Shown: positions 50,301 to 62,300 of the stretch, one piece after another
Position numbering within the stretch: the first letter of the stretch is position 1
Layout: every line of letters begins with the position of its first letter
From: Xiphophorus maculatus
Lineage: Eukaryota > Chordata > Actinopteri > Cyprinodontiformes > Poeciliidae
NCBI RefSeq assembly: GCF_002775205.1
Contig: NC_036455.1
Span: 3,324,501 to 3,388,500 of the forward strand
Length of the DNA stretch: 64,000 nucleotides
Direction of reading: 5' to 3'
Made by a program: the position numbers and the translations under genes
The notes under the pieces: generated by a model
The model's input: only the letters and a program-made list of their open reading frames with translations
Database searches by the model: none
Told to the model about the DNA's origin: nothing

Positions 50301-50771
50301 ACCCAAAAACATCTGGCAAGTTTTTGTGTTTTTGCAATGTATTTTTGATAATTATTAAGTAAATGATAGAAGTGAGGTCTTATGTTTTATCAGGCTTCAA
50401 TTAGTTATTTAGGAACAAGGGAGAAGATTTATACCCAATTTGCCGTTGTGTATTATTAAATTTTGAAATTAAAATGGTATATTTTCAGAAAAAAAAATTT
50501 TCATGCTACATAAAAACTAAAGTGATTATATATTATTTCTCTTATTTTAGAGAAAGTTATTTTGCAAAAAAAAAAAGATATAACAACCTGTGGGCGCTCA
50601 CACTTGGCCTGTGGTATTTGCTGCCATGTTGTCTCTAAGAAACTGTGTTGAACCTTCTTTAGGATGTTGGACATTTATATTTATTGCTTTCTTGTCCTCT
50701 TGTGCTTCCTTTTGTGTGTTCAGGTCGCCTCTGCAAACAAGAAACAGCGAAGTTTACAAAGCGCCGCCTGA
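47382..50771 (+). CDS. rps19: 40S ribosomal protein S19 (eS19), five coding exons
   Basis: eS19 is a component of the small ribosomal subunit head, needed for 18S rRNA maturation. Coding exons: 47382-47452, 48463-48563, 49361-49544, 49755-49809, 50724-50771. All junctions are AG/GT and keep frame. The exons read [93 protein letters not shown] and VASANKK, covering the whole family. The ATG directly follows the acceptor, as in other vertebrates. The usual protein ends at NKKH; here the frame runs eight residues past NKK (QRSLQSAA) before TGA. Poly(A) signals follow at 50978, 51069 and 51083. Introns hold a foldback MITE and a fragment of a common repeat (47747-47805). Confidence 0.93.
47747..47805 (+). 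repeat. Fragment of a common fish repeat in rps19 intron
   Basis: CAGTTTATTTATATAGCACA followed by AATTCACAACA and AAGGCACTT is a widespread teleost repeat signature. Confidence 0.5.
48743..48782. other. Perfect 17-bp hairpin in rps19 intron
   Basis: TTTATTTGGACTTTGGA pairs exactly with its inverse across a six-base loop. No TIR or TSD was found around it. Confidence 0.75.
49933..50339. mobile_element. Foldback MITE, copy 3, in the last rps19 intron
   Basis: The left end CACTGCAAAAACACAAAATC pairs with the right end GTTTTTGTGTTTTTGCAATG. The arms of almost 200 bp are inverse copies, for example TAAGACAAAACTAACTTA and TAAGTTAGTTTTGTCTTA. Best preserved of the three copies. Confidence 0.8.
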
Positions 50772-50977
50772 GGAAAGCATCCAGAGTGCATACGGCGTGT
50801 TTATTCACTTTTTATTTGCTTGTCTTTTCATATCAGCCTGGTTCCCACTCTGTCCAAGGACAGCAGACAGATGCATGAGTCTGCAGTTCAGCTGAACTTG
50901 TGAACCAATATAAAGTATAAACAAGCATTAGCATGTTAAAGTTGTTGCTCTCCACCAAGAAACTGTGAAAACCGGAA

Positions 50978-51088
50978 AATAAAACAAATACAACGGACCC
51001 AAAAACATGCTTTACTCTTTCGAACAACTTTGTTTTCAGAAAATTATGCACATTGTTGATTTTGCTACAATAAAAGCTGATCAATAAA
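50978..51088 (+). terminator. rps19: rps19 poly(A) signals
   Basis: AATAAA hexamers at 50978-50983, 51069-51074 and 51083-51088 lie 207-317 bp after the stop codon. Confidence 0.55.
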
Positions 51089-51314
51089 TTTATTTGTCCC
51101 GTCAGCACTAATACCTGGTGATCGGTTTTTTCCGTGGAAATCAAAACATGTTATGTTGCATTCCAAGTAAAGTTAAAGGAGATTGAGAAAATTCAATATA
51201 TTTTGTTTGGTAGTCAGTTTTAATTTTGAATACAGTCACAAAAATAAAACTAAAATTAAAAACTGCAGAAGCAGTGTGTTTAAATGCAATACAATTGTTT
51301 TTGTTCATTTAAAG

Positions 51315-51537
51315 CAGGGGTGTCAAACTCCAGGCCTCAAGGGCCGCTGTCCTGCAGTTTTTAGATGTGCCACAGGTACAAGACGCTGAAATGAAATGGC
51401 TTAATGACCTCCTCCTTGTGTAGATCAGTTCTCCAGAGCCTTAATGACCTAATTATTCTATTCAGGTGTGGTGCAGCAGAGGCACATCTAAAAGTTTCAG
51501 GACAACGGCCCTTCAGGACTGGAGTTTGACACCAGTG
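51315..51537. mobile_element. hAT MITE with perfect 8-bp target-site duplication, copy 2
   Basis: The 223-bp element has ends CAGGGGTGTCAAACTCCAG and CTGGAGTTTGACACCAGTG and exact ATTTAAAG duplications at 51307-51314 and 51538-51545. It lies between rps19 and kmt2b. Same family as 21719-21944. Confidence 0.9.
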
Positions 51538-51809
51538 ATTTAAAGCATATGAAAAACAAAAATGTATGGAATAGTTGGTCAAAATTGTGAAAATATGCAA
51601 TAAAAAACTGCAATGGAATTTCAAGCTTTGGCTCAAAGTGAAAAAAAAAAAAATTTCAGCAACATTTAAGTAAATTTAAAATTAATGTTTCAGTAGTACA
51701 TTTAGCATCATTGTAGTTTTTTTAGTGTATGAAATGCAGTAAAAATTATTGAGTTTGTGTTTTGCAACATTTTACGTTTCCGATCATCTACTAAAACATT
51801 CATAAGTCT

Positions 51810-51945
51810 GTCATACAACTGGATCTTCAGTCAGAGGCTTCTACAGAGCATCTGTAATACAGACTGCTACAGGAGGCAACCTGTATAATAGGAGTTACAT
51901 TTAATTAATTTACCTTTTGAACTAATAAAGTAACATTTGTATTAA
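51810..51945 (+). mobile_element. LINE 3' tail fragment, second copy
   Basis: TCAGTCAGAGGCTTCTACAG, ACAGACTGCTACAGG and the terminal AATAAAGTAACATTTGTA match the order seen at 28681-28862. Confidence 0.4.
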
Positions 51946-52002
51946 ATATTCATTTACTGCTTGAACAGAATGCAGACAATAGAACAGAAACTTTGAACAA
52001 AT

Positions 52003-53037
52003 GTTTATTCAACATAAATAAAAAAAAAAAATGAAGGTAAAAAAATATGTAACAGGTTTAGAATTTTTTTATACAACTATTTACAGGATCCATAATCTGC
52101 CTGTAAAGTAACGTGTGAAATTTAATTGAAATTCCTAACATAAAAGAGAAAAAAAAAACAATAAAACAAAAAAATTATTACAAACCAGTGACTTCATCCG
52201 GTCTCCAAATGAGAGCGAACTTGTGTTCATAATAGTAGCTCACGCTTTTTAGTACTGAACGATTTAACAATGAGGAATCGGCGTTCATTGAACGGTTTAT
52301 TAAATACAGCCTTGCTCTATAAAACCTTAGAGGTAGTACACCTGAGAGAGACGAGAACGCCGTCCTTCCTGTTCATCCACCTCCAGCTGTTTAAAAGCCC
52401 AAACACGTTTCTGTTAGTTGGTTGATTAGACATTTATTGTTCAAATATACAAAAAGATTTAGAAAGGACTGCATGGCAGGATCAGCGAGTCCTGCAACAA
52501 GAAAATTCTCCTTCATCAGGCTTAAAATACACACACACACACAAAAAAAGATAAACAAAACGTCAGCGGGGTAAAAGCACTCGAATCATCACAAATAAAA
52601 GTAGAAAGATTTAACTGGCTGCAGGCGATACGCACAGATGGAGGACTCTTAAAACTAACATATTGGGGATAAACAACAGCAAGACCTAAAACACTGAAGT
52701 CCCTGCTCTCCGGAGAAGAGTTAAAATGTAGCTGCTCTACAATGTACACAAGGTGCTTTGGGTGTGACTGGAAGTGGAGACGTGTCCCGTCTGAGGAGGT
52801 CGTGTCAAAGTAAGGTGCTGAATGAATCCTCCTCGTTCTGCCGACGGCTCCGTTTCCAACTGCTGGTGAGCTCCGTCTGTGGGATAAAGACACCTTGAAA
52901 GAGCGTGGCGTGAAACAAACGCTACAACTGTCCAGGAAAGGCATGAGAAGACAAACTACCCATGATTTGTTTATAAATTAAACTCCACAGAAGATGGCTT
53001 CTTCGTTACGGAGCGGTGATGAGCGTGACCAGAGTTG
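52003..53037 (-). other. kmt2b: Probable 3' UTR of kmt2b
   Basis: This is minus-strand sequence after the stop codon at 53038-53040. AATAAA hexamers on the minus strand occur at 52433-52438, 52296-52301 and 52003-52008, so the UTR is roughly 0.6-1.0 kb. The 140-residue frame inside is not conserved-looking. Confidence 0.45.
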
Positions 53038-53313
53038 CTAGTTTAGGTATCGGCGGCACCGCCTGGCGCCGCAGTTGCAGTGCAGCTTGTTGTCGTCGTC
53101 CTCGATGGGGAACTTGTAGTCGTAGGTGAGCTCCTCGCCGCGATAGATCTTCCTCAGGGCGAAGATGACGATGTGCTTGCGGCCGTCCACGTTGATGACG
53201 CGGGAGTAGCAGTTCGGTTCGCACGAGTGGTTGATGAAGCGGGCGGCGTTGCCCTGCATCGTGGCGTCCACCACGTCGAAGTCATCGATGCGGAACATGT
53301 AGCAGCCGATGCC
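53038..53313 (-). CDS. kmt2b: kmt2b last coding exon: SET catalytic half and post-SET
   Basis: Reads [54 protein letters not shown] and [13 protein letters not shown]. The [10 protein letters not shown] cofactor motif, the catalytic-region YDYKFP and the post-SET Cys residues (Cys-Asn-Cys and Cys of RRCRR, with the Cys in SCEPNC) are all present, so the domain looks intact. Confidence 0.96.
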   Translation of the reverse strand, partial: GIGCYMFRIDDFDVVDATMQGNAARFINHSCEPNCYSRVINVDGRKHIVIFALRKIYRGEELTYDYKFPIEDDDNKLHCNCGARRCRRYLN

Positions 53314-56300
53314 CTGGAGCGAAACGACAAGTGATGAAACTCTGTAAAAATTAAGACCCGTTCTGCATCTTAGTGAATTAAAATCTAATTGTGATTTCTC
53401 CATTTTTTTATCTTAATTTAACCTGCTCAATTATAACTAATTATTTTTAATTAAATCTACAAATCTATAGAATCTAATTGTGATTTTTCCATATATATAT
53501 ATTTTTTTGTTTTACCTGCTCAATTATAGATATTTTTTAATTAAATCTCAAAATCTTTTGGAATCTAATTTTGATTTTTCTTTTTTTTTTTGTTTGGTGG
53601 AGGACACAAATTGCGGATCACTTCGGATTCAGACTTGTGGAAACTACGCATTTCAATTCTCTATAGAATCTATTTTTTCTACAACTCTTAACTTTTCAGG
53701 ATGCTGAAAAAGTTGCACAAGCAACAAGAAGGAAACTGCAATCCAAAGTCTAAAGTTGCTTCGAGAGTTTGGGGGAAATTCCCAAGCAGCTGGAGTCGGT
53801 GGTTAACGGTGTAACAGGAAATGATGATTTAATAATTCAGCAGGACTCTGCACCAGCCAAAACTGCAAAAAGTGGCAGCATCTGCTTTAATTACAGAGAG
53901 GAAGGCGATTATAAAGGAGATGAGACACAACAATAAAGACAAGCTGAACTGATAAAGTTTTAATAGGAGAGAAAAAAAAGATTAAATATCACAAAAATAA
54001 ACTTAATATATCCAGAATAGTTGCAGTTTTAGTAGAAAGAAGCAGTAACGTTATAACTTTAAAAATTAAAATAAGGAATATTTAGCATCTTGTGAATTTA
54101 TACTTTGATTTCGGTTTTATAAATCAGATCATAATTTATCTTTTAACACATCAACATCAGATTATTATCAGTAGCCCGATTTGAAATGATGGTGCAAACA
54201 AATATGATTGTTTCAAAGATACAATCAAGTCAGATCTTGATAACTATCGAAGTTTTGGTCTCAATAAAACAACTTTTTTCAAATATTTTTCTTCTGATAA
54301 AATTGTATCTTTATTCTAAGATTATGACTTTAATCTCTTAGTCTGATCCCAGTCCTCGGGGTCAGACTTTAACTTGTCTCAGAGATTTAATTTAAACCTG
54401 ATTACTTGAACTAAACATCTGCCAATTACTGCGGTTACTACTTATAAATAACATTTTCCAGGAAGTACATCAGGGGACAGGTTCAGGAAAATGTTTTGTT
54501 TTAGTTGCTCTCACTCACCTTGCTGTCGTAATATTTCTCCCGTTTATCGGTCAGGACGGCTCGGATGACGGTGCCGGCGTACTCGATCACCATCTCTCCA
54601 GCATCGATGTTCCTCTTGCAGAAAAGTCCACGGCCGTGAATCGGAGATCTGCCATGCAAAGATGGAAAAAAGATTTCTCTCGTGTTCCAAAAAAAATCTG
54701 AAGTTTATGCAGATATTTCTCCTGTATTTACCTGTAAACGCCCACTGCTTCTTTGGAGATTTTTTCCAGGTGTCTGAACCTCATCGCCATGGGAAGCTCG
54801 CTGCTGGTCGCTCGTCTAGACGAGTTAAAGACGAGTTGAAGTCAAAGCCAATCAATAGCAGATATTTAATGAATAGTAGAGATTTAATCAACTAACCTGG
54901 AGGCTTTAAGTGGGAATTCATCGTCGTCTTCATCAAAGGGGGCGATAAACTCCGGGAGCGGTCTGTGCTGCGAAGCCAGGAAGTTGAACATATCAAATGT
55001 TGCTTTCCTGGTTAGAAAAACAAAAAGTAAACACAAGGTAAGTTGCCATTTATAAAACAAAACAAGAAAAGACTAATTAAATCCCCAACGATGTGCTTTT
55101 AAAACTAAAAACTGCTCAGATGTACAGCAGCAAGATCCTTCAGAAATTAAAATAAAGGAATCGATTTAAGTTGAGATGAAATTACATTTTATTACACAGA
55201 TCGTGTCCTTGTGTTGAAACTGCAATGTTTGTGACCCTGCCTGTCAACATATAAGTACAGATTTTTAAAGTTTGTTTCTCTGCTAGTTTAGAACTCTGTA
55301 AAATTTTAAAATGAATGCTCTTCATGTCAGTAGATTTTAAAAAGAAACCTTTCTGGAGCTGCCTCTTCTCTAAAACAAAAACACTGAGGTTTGAAACAAA
55401 AACAGAAATCATATTTTATTCTTAAGCCATACCACCCAGCTCCACCTTCTTCCTTTTCTGGTTTAGAAATCCAAATTATGTGCAAAAAGCAAGCAATAAA
55501 CAAAGTGATATCCTAAAGTTTGTTCTTCAATTCATTAATTAAACTGTCAGCTGATCTGAATGCAATCAGGGGAGGAGGTAAACAGAAATGAGTCCAAAAT
55601 AATATTTATTGTCTGTTTTTAGTTGATGTAGATTGTTGACCGTAGCTGTAATAAATATTGTATGCAATTAAAAAAAACTTGTTTAATTTAACTACTTCTA
55701 AGAAAGACAGAATAGGGCAAAATGTCATCTTTTCAATAGAAATGACAATATTCTTTAAAACTAATGAAATAAAGATTTCAGTTTTTAGTAACAGCAATAA
55801 TAGCTACTTGTTGGATTAAATGTTAGTTTTATTTTGTCTTAATTAATCATTAACAGCTATTAGTGTCACTAGTACAAAGTTAATCATTGATTTGTCAGGA
55901 AACTAATCCCAATTTAATATATTTAGATTTTACAACATATTGACCATGAAAATAAATGTATTTTATGAATATGATCTATCAAGGAAAACAAATTTATCCT
56001 TCAGATTTACCAAGATATTCTTCACCAAATTAGATTAAATTAAAATTGCTACATTTGTGATTTTCTGATGTAGCGCACCGTGTGTAAACTTCGGTTCGGG
56101 CGCAGCCGCTAGGGTTGAGAGGAAGCTCTTCTTCGGCGTCGTCGCAGCGGTGGAAGCGGAAGCGGTGCCGCTTGCAGTCGGCGGCGCCCTCCAGCTGCTC
56201 CAGCAGGAAGATGACGGCGTCGTGGACGACGCCCAGGACGCGCTGGCCGCTCATCACGCCTAGAGGAAGCTGCTTCAGGTGGAAGTCTGCTCGAGCATCA

Positions 56301-59300
56301 AGGACGCCGTCGACCACGGCGCGCCACGCCACTGAGCGGGAAGAAACAAAAAACATTTGTGTTAAAATGTTGGCAAAATATTATTTTTGGCCAGTAAAGT
56401 AGGATTTTAGCTAACGATTATTTTTTAAAATTGATTATTATGACAATTATTCGGCTGAAAACTTTCGTCACATTCTGTGGATTTTTCGTTGAACCTTTTT
56501 AATGCAATGTTTGAAATACCTTAAAAGACTCAAATAAACACAAATAACATTTTTAAATAAGAATTTTTTTTTTTTTGCATAAAATCCAAAAACATAGCAT
56601 AGCTGTAATATATGCTTGATAATTTGTAGTAAAGGATGAATCTGCAGCTAAAAAAATACTTTCAATAATGTAATAAATTGATTAATAACTGAATGGCAAC
56701 AAGTTGTTTTTGTTTTGTTTTTTTAACAAAATTTAACTAGATGAAGCTAAAACTGTGTCAGTTGAGCAGTTCTGCCCAGAAAATATTTCTGAGGGGACGC
56801 CGGGTCGGGTTGACGGGGCTGAAAATATTTACAGATAAAAGTTTTTATTGTTATTTTTTTTTTATCTTAAATGCAAAACTGTAACTCTCCAGATGTGTGA
56901 ATTTTGAAAAGACAGAAATGTTCATTTCTAAAATAGAATATTAGGGCCATGCTAAGAAAAAAACAATTAAATAACAAGAATAAAGTCATAATCTCAAGTA
57001 AATAAAGTTGTATGACTGTAAATCAAAATAATATGGGAATTGTCACTAATACAAGAATAACCTCATGTCAAAATGATAGTCATAATATTACCACAATAAA
57101 ATCATAACAATATGATGTTATGTAAACAGCTGTAATATTATTAGAAACTAGTCGTGATAAGAGGAGAGAAAAAAAATCAAATAATAGGATAACGCATTGT
57201 TACGATAAAATGCATTTCTTTTATAGTATTGACTGAATTGTTGCTCTAAGTGTGTTATTCTTTCAGCAAATGGTCTTTTTGAGTCTGTATACTCCTGCTA
57301 AGGGTTACTTAGTTACTAAATTAGTGGACAATTTCAATACTTGACTAATTATTATTAATCCGATTAATCATTTCAACCATAAAGCAAAGCAGAAGAACCC
57401 ATCCTACCCTCGATGCTGTTCGCCTTGACGCTGAAGCCGTCGTCGCTGGTGATCTCAAACCGCAGGTGAGGCTGATTCATGCAAGTCTTCTTCCTGTATT
57501 TCAGCGCAGGAGCGTCGTCTTCCGAGCTGAAACCTGCAGAATCACAAGTAAAGATGGATTCAATTTCACACACAAAGTAAACAAAATAACCAAAAGATCC
57601 ACAAAGAGCCGAGCGACAGACCTGCATAGGGAGCCCACTCAGAAAGCTCTCCGTGTCGAGAGCTGACCCACATGTGGGTTCTACAGTGTGAGGGGACGCC
57701 GGGTCGGGATGACGGGGCTGAACTCTCAGCCTGAGGACGCCTGAGGAACCAGGAAGAGACGAGCGGAGGATGAAAAACAGGATGTCAAAATACACTTCTG
57801 TGGCTGAAAATAATAACTGTACAAGTAATTTGTAACTTCTTGTAATTAACTATCTTAGTATGGTTTCGTGTAAAACCAGGTTTGTATAAAAATCAAGCCT
57901 TTTTCAGGGTATGTTTTCCAGCACCACACTTCAGATATAACAGTGCAAATGAACTAAGAGGACAGTTTCAAATCACAATTATGGTGTAATTTATTACTGT
58001 CAATTATAGTCTTGTTAGAGTATTGTAGTTAAACTAAAATATACAAGAAAATTATGTTTTGAAATGTTTCTTTCTCACACACATGACTAGTTCGAGAACA
58101 AATCACAAATTTAACAAAAAAAGAAGAAAAAACCCACCTCATTTCAATAATGTTACTTAATGTATAAAATATAAGACCAACTTTAAGTCATTTAGCCATT
58201 AAGAATAATAAACATCCATCAAACTGGAACAATTCAAACAAATTATGTTCAAGTAAATGAACTTCCTGATCAAACTAAATGATAAATACATAATATACAA
58301 GAAAAAAGTGTTTGTGCCAAGTTTCCTTTCATTTAGGAAAAAGAAATAATTTTAGCAACTCTAACTGGCCTAAAATAAGAAAACTAATTGTCTGATTTCA
58401 CTTCAGACAGTGAGAAAAAATGTGGATATGTCCTTTTATTATCTTTAAATATATGGTTTCAATTGTAAATAACATTTTCCTATTAGGCTTTTAATCAAAC
58501 ATTAGATTGCAATTTATTACAAAACGGTGCAGTTTGACTATTAGGCACTTTTAAGCATTTTCCAAACCTTAAAATTCAAGCAGGGTGTATGTATTCCACC
58601 CCTGCGTAATACATACAGCACCTATAAGTCAATCCTTGTTTTCTTTTTATAATATGTCGAAAAAACAAATCTGTGTCTGAAAGTATTAATTATAAAAGTA
58701 ATTAGTAACTTCTTGTGAATAACAGTGTTACCTGAAAGAAGATGATGTTGGAGGAGGAGGAGGAACGGTGATCTTCATCGGCTCAGGTGCTTTCACCTGG
58801 TCCAGATCAATAACGTCGTTTGTTGTTGGAGCTTTCATTCTGACGCCGCCGGGTCTGTTTAAAAAAATCCAACCACGTTTTATATTTCCACAAACTTCAA
58901 TCCTGTGAGAAAACGTCTGAATCGGCTCTTATTTTTCTTTTTCTGACTTTTTGGATCACAACAAGCAATAAATCAATTAATTGCAACATAAATGAAAATA
59001 AATTCAATCATATTTTTTTCACATTTTTCTAATTGTTCTCTTTTTTTGTACTAAAAACTGGAAGAAAAAAGTTTTCAGTCTGGTTCACTGGTCTCAACTA
59101 AACCTTTTCTGTTTTTGAAAAGAGACTTCACTATTTATTTTATTTGTTGTTTCTGTAGTTTGGTTTGTATATTTTGGATATTAAAATATCTTCCAGATCC
59201 AATGATAAATGATTAGAAATTGAAGTATCTTGATCTTTGAGAATGTGTTCTTGCATTATTATGCCATTTTAGTACTTGAAAATAGTCTCAAAATAATAAC

Positions 59301-62300
59301 ACAATTGTTTATCGCAGTAATTTCTGGGACAATTTATCGTCCAGCAAAATTTGTTATGACAGGAATGTCTTGCATCAATGACATAAAAAGTCAGATTAAA
59401 TGTGAGATACATACCTGAATTAGCATTACAGATGGAAGTGGCATAAATTAGATTATTTTAGGTTGAAGAGATCAGGAATTTTTAAGAGAGAAATTGTGAC
59501 ATATGTAAAAATCAGATGTGCAATTCTGTATAATGTGGGACATATTTGGATGAGACAATTGGAGGTAGGACTTAAACTTTGTCTTCTTTCTGCTCCTTTT
59601 CAAACTGGATATGGGATTTTTGTTTATGTTTATTTTAATGTCTCTACATTATGTTTTCTTCTTATTTTTTCTCTGACATTTTACTTGTTCGAAATAAAGA
59701 ATTAATTTCACTCAGATTGCTGTGAAAAAGTTGACTATGGGTCGCATTTGGGGAAAAAAAGAAAAAAGAAAAGCGGATTTGCATTTGCCTGCTGTGTGAA
59801 CGTAGGCTACGGTAAGTCCATTTATGATTTAATGAAGGTAAACTGCTGACACAGTTATAGTTGCCTCTTAACTTTTAATACATTTTTTTAAAATCTCTCA
59901 CCTTGCTTCCTGAATTTCCTCCATTTCACTCGACGGATCCTTTAGGAAGTCAATCTTTGACTTCTTCTTGGATTGCCTCTCCGAAAGCACAGACGCTCTC
60001 TTCACTCTGATTTGGTGGGGTGACGGATCGCCATGGAAACTACAGGGCGACTCCGAACGCCCCATCGATGTCTGATCTGACTCCTGAGTGTGTGGAAGCT
60101 GCGATGGCTGCCGCTGCCTGGTCTTTTGTCTACGACTGTTGTTGAGGATGATCGGCGCCGGCCGCGGCGTCTCCATTTCCGTGGCCATTGCTCTGTTGAT
60201 GATCGCCTGGGTGGTGAGGTCCTCCATCTTGGAGAAACTCGCTGGAGTAAAAGTCTGAACGCTGACGGGAACTAAAGGAGCTGGAGAGACGACGTGTTTC
60301 ACCGGCAACACTTTGACAATCACTTTTCTCTCCGGGGTCACGTGGTTGGCGGGAGGAGAGACGTTCAGATTCGAAGAGCCGGGGGAAGGTTTTAAAATCA
60401 CACGCGGGACCGACTGATTTAAACCGCCTCCGCTGTGGAGCATCTTGGCGATTTGGCTAATTCTGCTGTAAGTCGGCGAGTTTCCGGCAAGCGTCTGGAA
60501 AGTGTTCGATTTGGGGTCTTTGACGAGGATCTGCCCCTGTCGGTTGACGAGCAGCACCTGGCGGACAGTCGTCTGCGGGCTGGGCGAGTTCACCACCGCC
60601 GCCACCTGCTGCTGCGACGCCTCCGGTTTGGAGGTGTCCAATCGGATTGTGATGGATCTGCCTGGAGCGGCGGAGGGCTGGATGGGTAGAGCGTTCAAGC
60701 CGTTGATGATGATCGGCGAGGCAACGGGATGTGGGACCGCACACAAAGTGGTGGGAGACGGAGAAACCGAGGCGATGCTGACGGTCTGCCTGACTTGAGG
60801 CGCAATGAGGGTGATGTTGGGGTTCAGCTGGAGACACTGTTTAGGCAGCAGAGGCTTGGACATGGAGGCGCCAGACAGCTTCCTCTTTACAATGATGGTT
60901 TTCTTCGGCATCGTTTTGGTTTCGAATTTGGGAGAAAAATCTGGATCGTTTAAATCGTCTTTGAACACGTCGGTCGAATCATTTGATGAGGTTTCGTCTT
61001 TGTCGGGAGCTGCGCCCTTGTTTGAGTTGACGACATGGCCATCTTTAGCTGAAACAAAATGGCCCAACATCGGATCCAGCAGCAGTTCCTGCTGAGACGT
61101 CGGACTGTCGGAGGACAGCGGGACTTCCTCTTCCTGCAGGCACAGCTCCTCGCACATGGAACTGGGCTCCATGAAAACAGGGGGCGGAGAACTTTCCGGA
61201 TCCTCCAGTTTGGACGTTTGCATTGGCAGAGAGAAGATGGACTCCAGCCTCTGCAGTGCGACTGTCAGATGTTTCGTAGGTGTTCCCTGAACACTGCGGG
61301 GTTTATTTTTGTCCTCTATGTCCTCTGTCTCCGACCCGCTGTCCGCCCCGTCTAACTGGGAGATCGACTGAGCTGCAGTGGGTTGATTGGCGGCATCAGA
61401 GCCGCTCGCCGCGTTACACACCACCGTGCGTGAAATCTTAGAGTAATGTCCGCCGTCTTCATCCTCAGAGCTGTTCTCTTGATCGTCTTCTCGCATCTCC
61501 ACGTCCTGCGGCCCGACTTCCGCCTGACCGCCTCCCAGATCCATGTTCTCGGCGAGCAGAGCCTCGTCAAACTCCAGCTTGGTGCCCAGCATGGACGCCA
61601 CGGCTACGTCCGCGTCGCTGTCGAACACGGTGTACGGTAGCTCTTGAGACATCAGCTGAGCCACTTCCTCCTCCAGGTTGTCGGGGGCGAGCGAGATCCC
61701 ATTTGTCGTAGCAACAGCGGCGTCTTCTGCCTCCGATGATGCCAGGAAGTCCTGTGGGACCTCTGCAGTCACTGGGGCGGTGATTTTAAAGTTCTGGGTT
61801 CCTCTGGGGGAGGGGGAGACGCCACCTTGGCGAGGAGAAAAACCTCCACAAACGCTGGACCTCGGAGGGGAGTTCCACACCGGGGAGGTTGAGTTTTGCC
61901 TCGAAAGCGGAGGTGAGGCCGATCCAACGGTTGTCGATTTGGGAGGGGAGCTGAAGAGAGCGCATCGGGAGCCGACAGCGCCCCCAGGACGGACGCTCAT
62001 CGCCACAGACGGGTTGTTTTCTGTCGGCGAGGAGCTGCGGCGGCTCCTGGAGGACAGCCTGCGAGGCCGCCTGGTGTCGTCCAGGTCCCTCAGGGTGAGG
62101 ATGTGATGAGACTTGTAAGACGCAGCTCCTGAAATCAAAGACATAAAAACTAAACAGAAGAAAAATATTCTGGTTCCTACAAAAAAAATCAAAATGAAAA
62201 ATTTTTTTACAGTCGTTTTAAAACATTTTGGATATTTTAGTGCAAAATATCGGCTTCAGAATGAACTTCATTTGAAAGAACTGGTCTCATTTTATTCCTT

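Noticed and set aside
52522-52944. 140-residue minus-strand frame downstream of kmt2b
   Set aside because: It lies in the probable 3' UTR, with no family likeness.
53080-53334. 84-residue plus-strand frame across the SET exon
   Set aside because: It is the antisense strand of a conserved coding exon.
60090-62106. Several plus-strand frames of 61-142 residues over the large kmt2b exon
   Set aside because: They are antisense shadows of GC-rich coding sequence.
62129-62192. Signal-peptide-like start ([12 protein letters not shown]) on the large kmt2b frame
   Set aside because: A splice acceptor sits just before GAASYKSHH, and the phase fits the upstream exon; these codons are intron.
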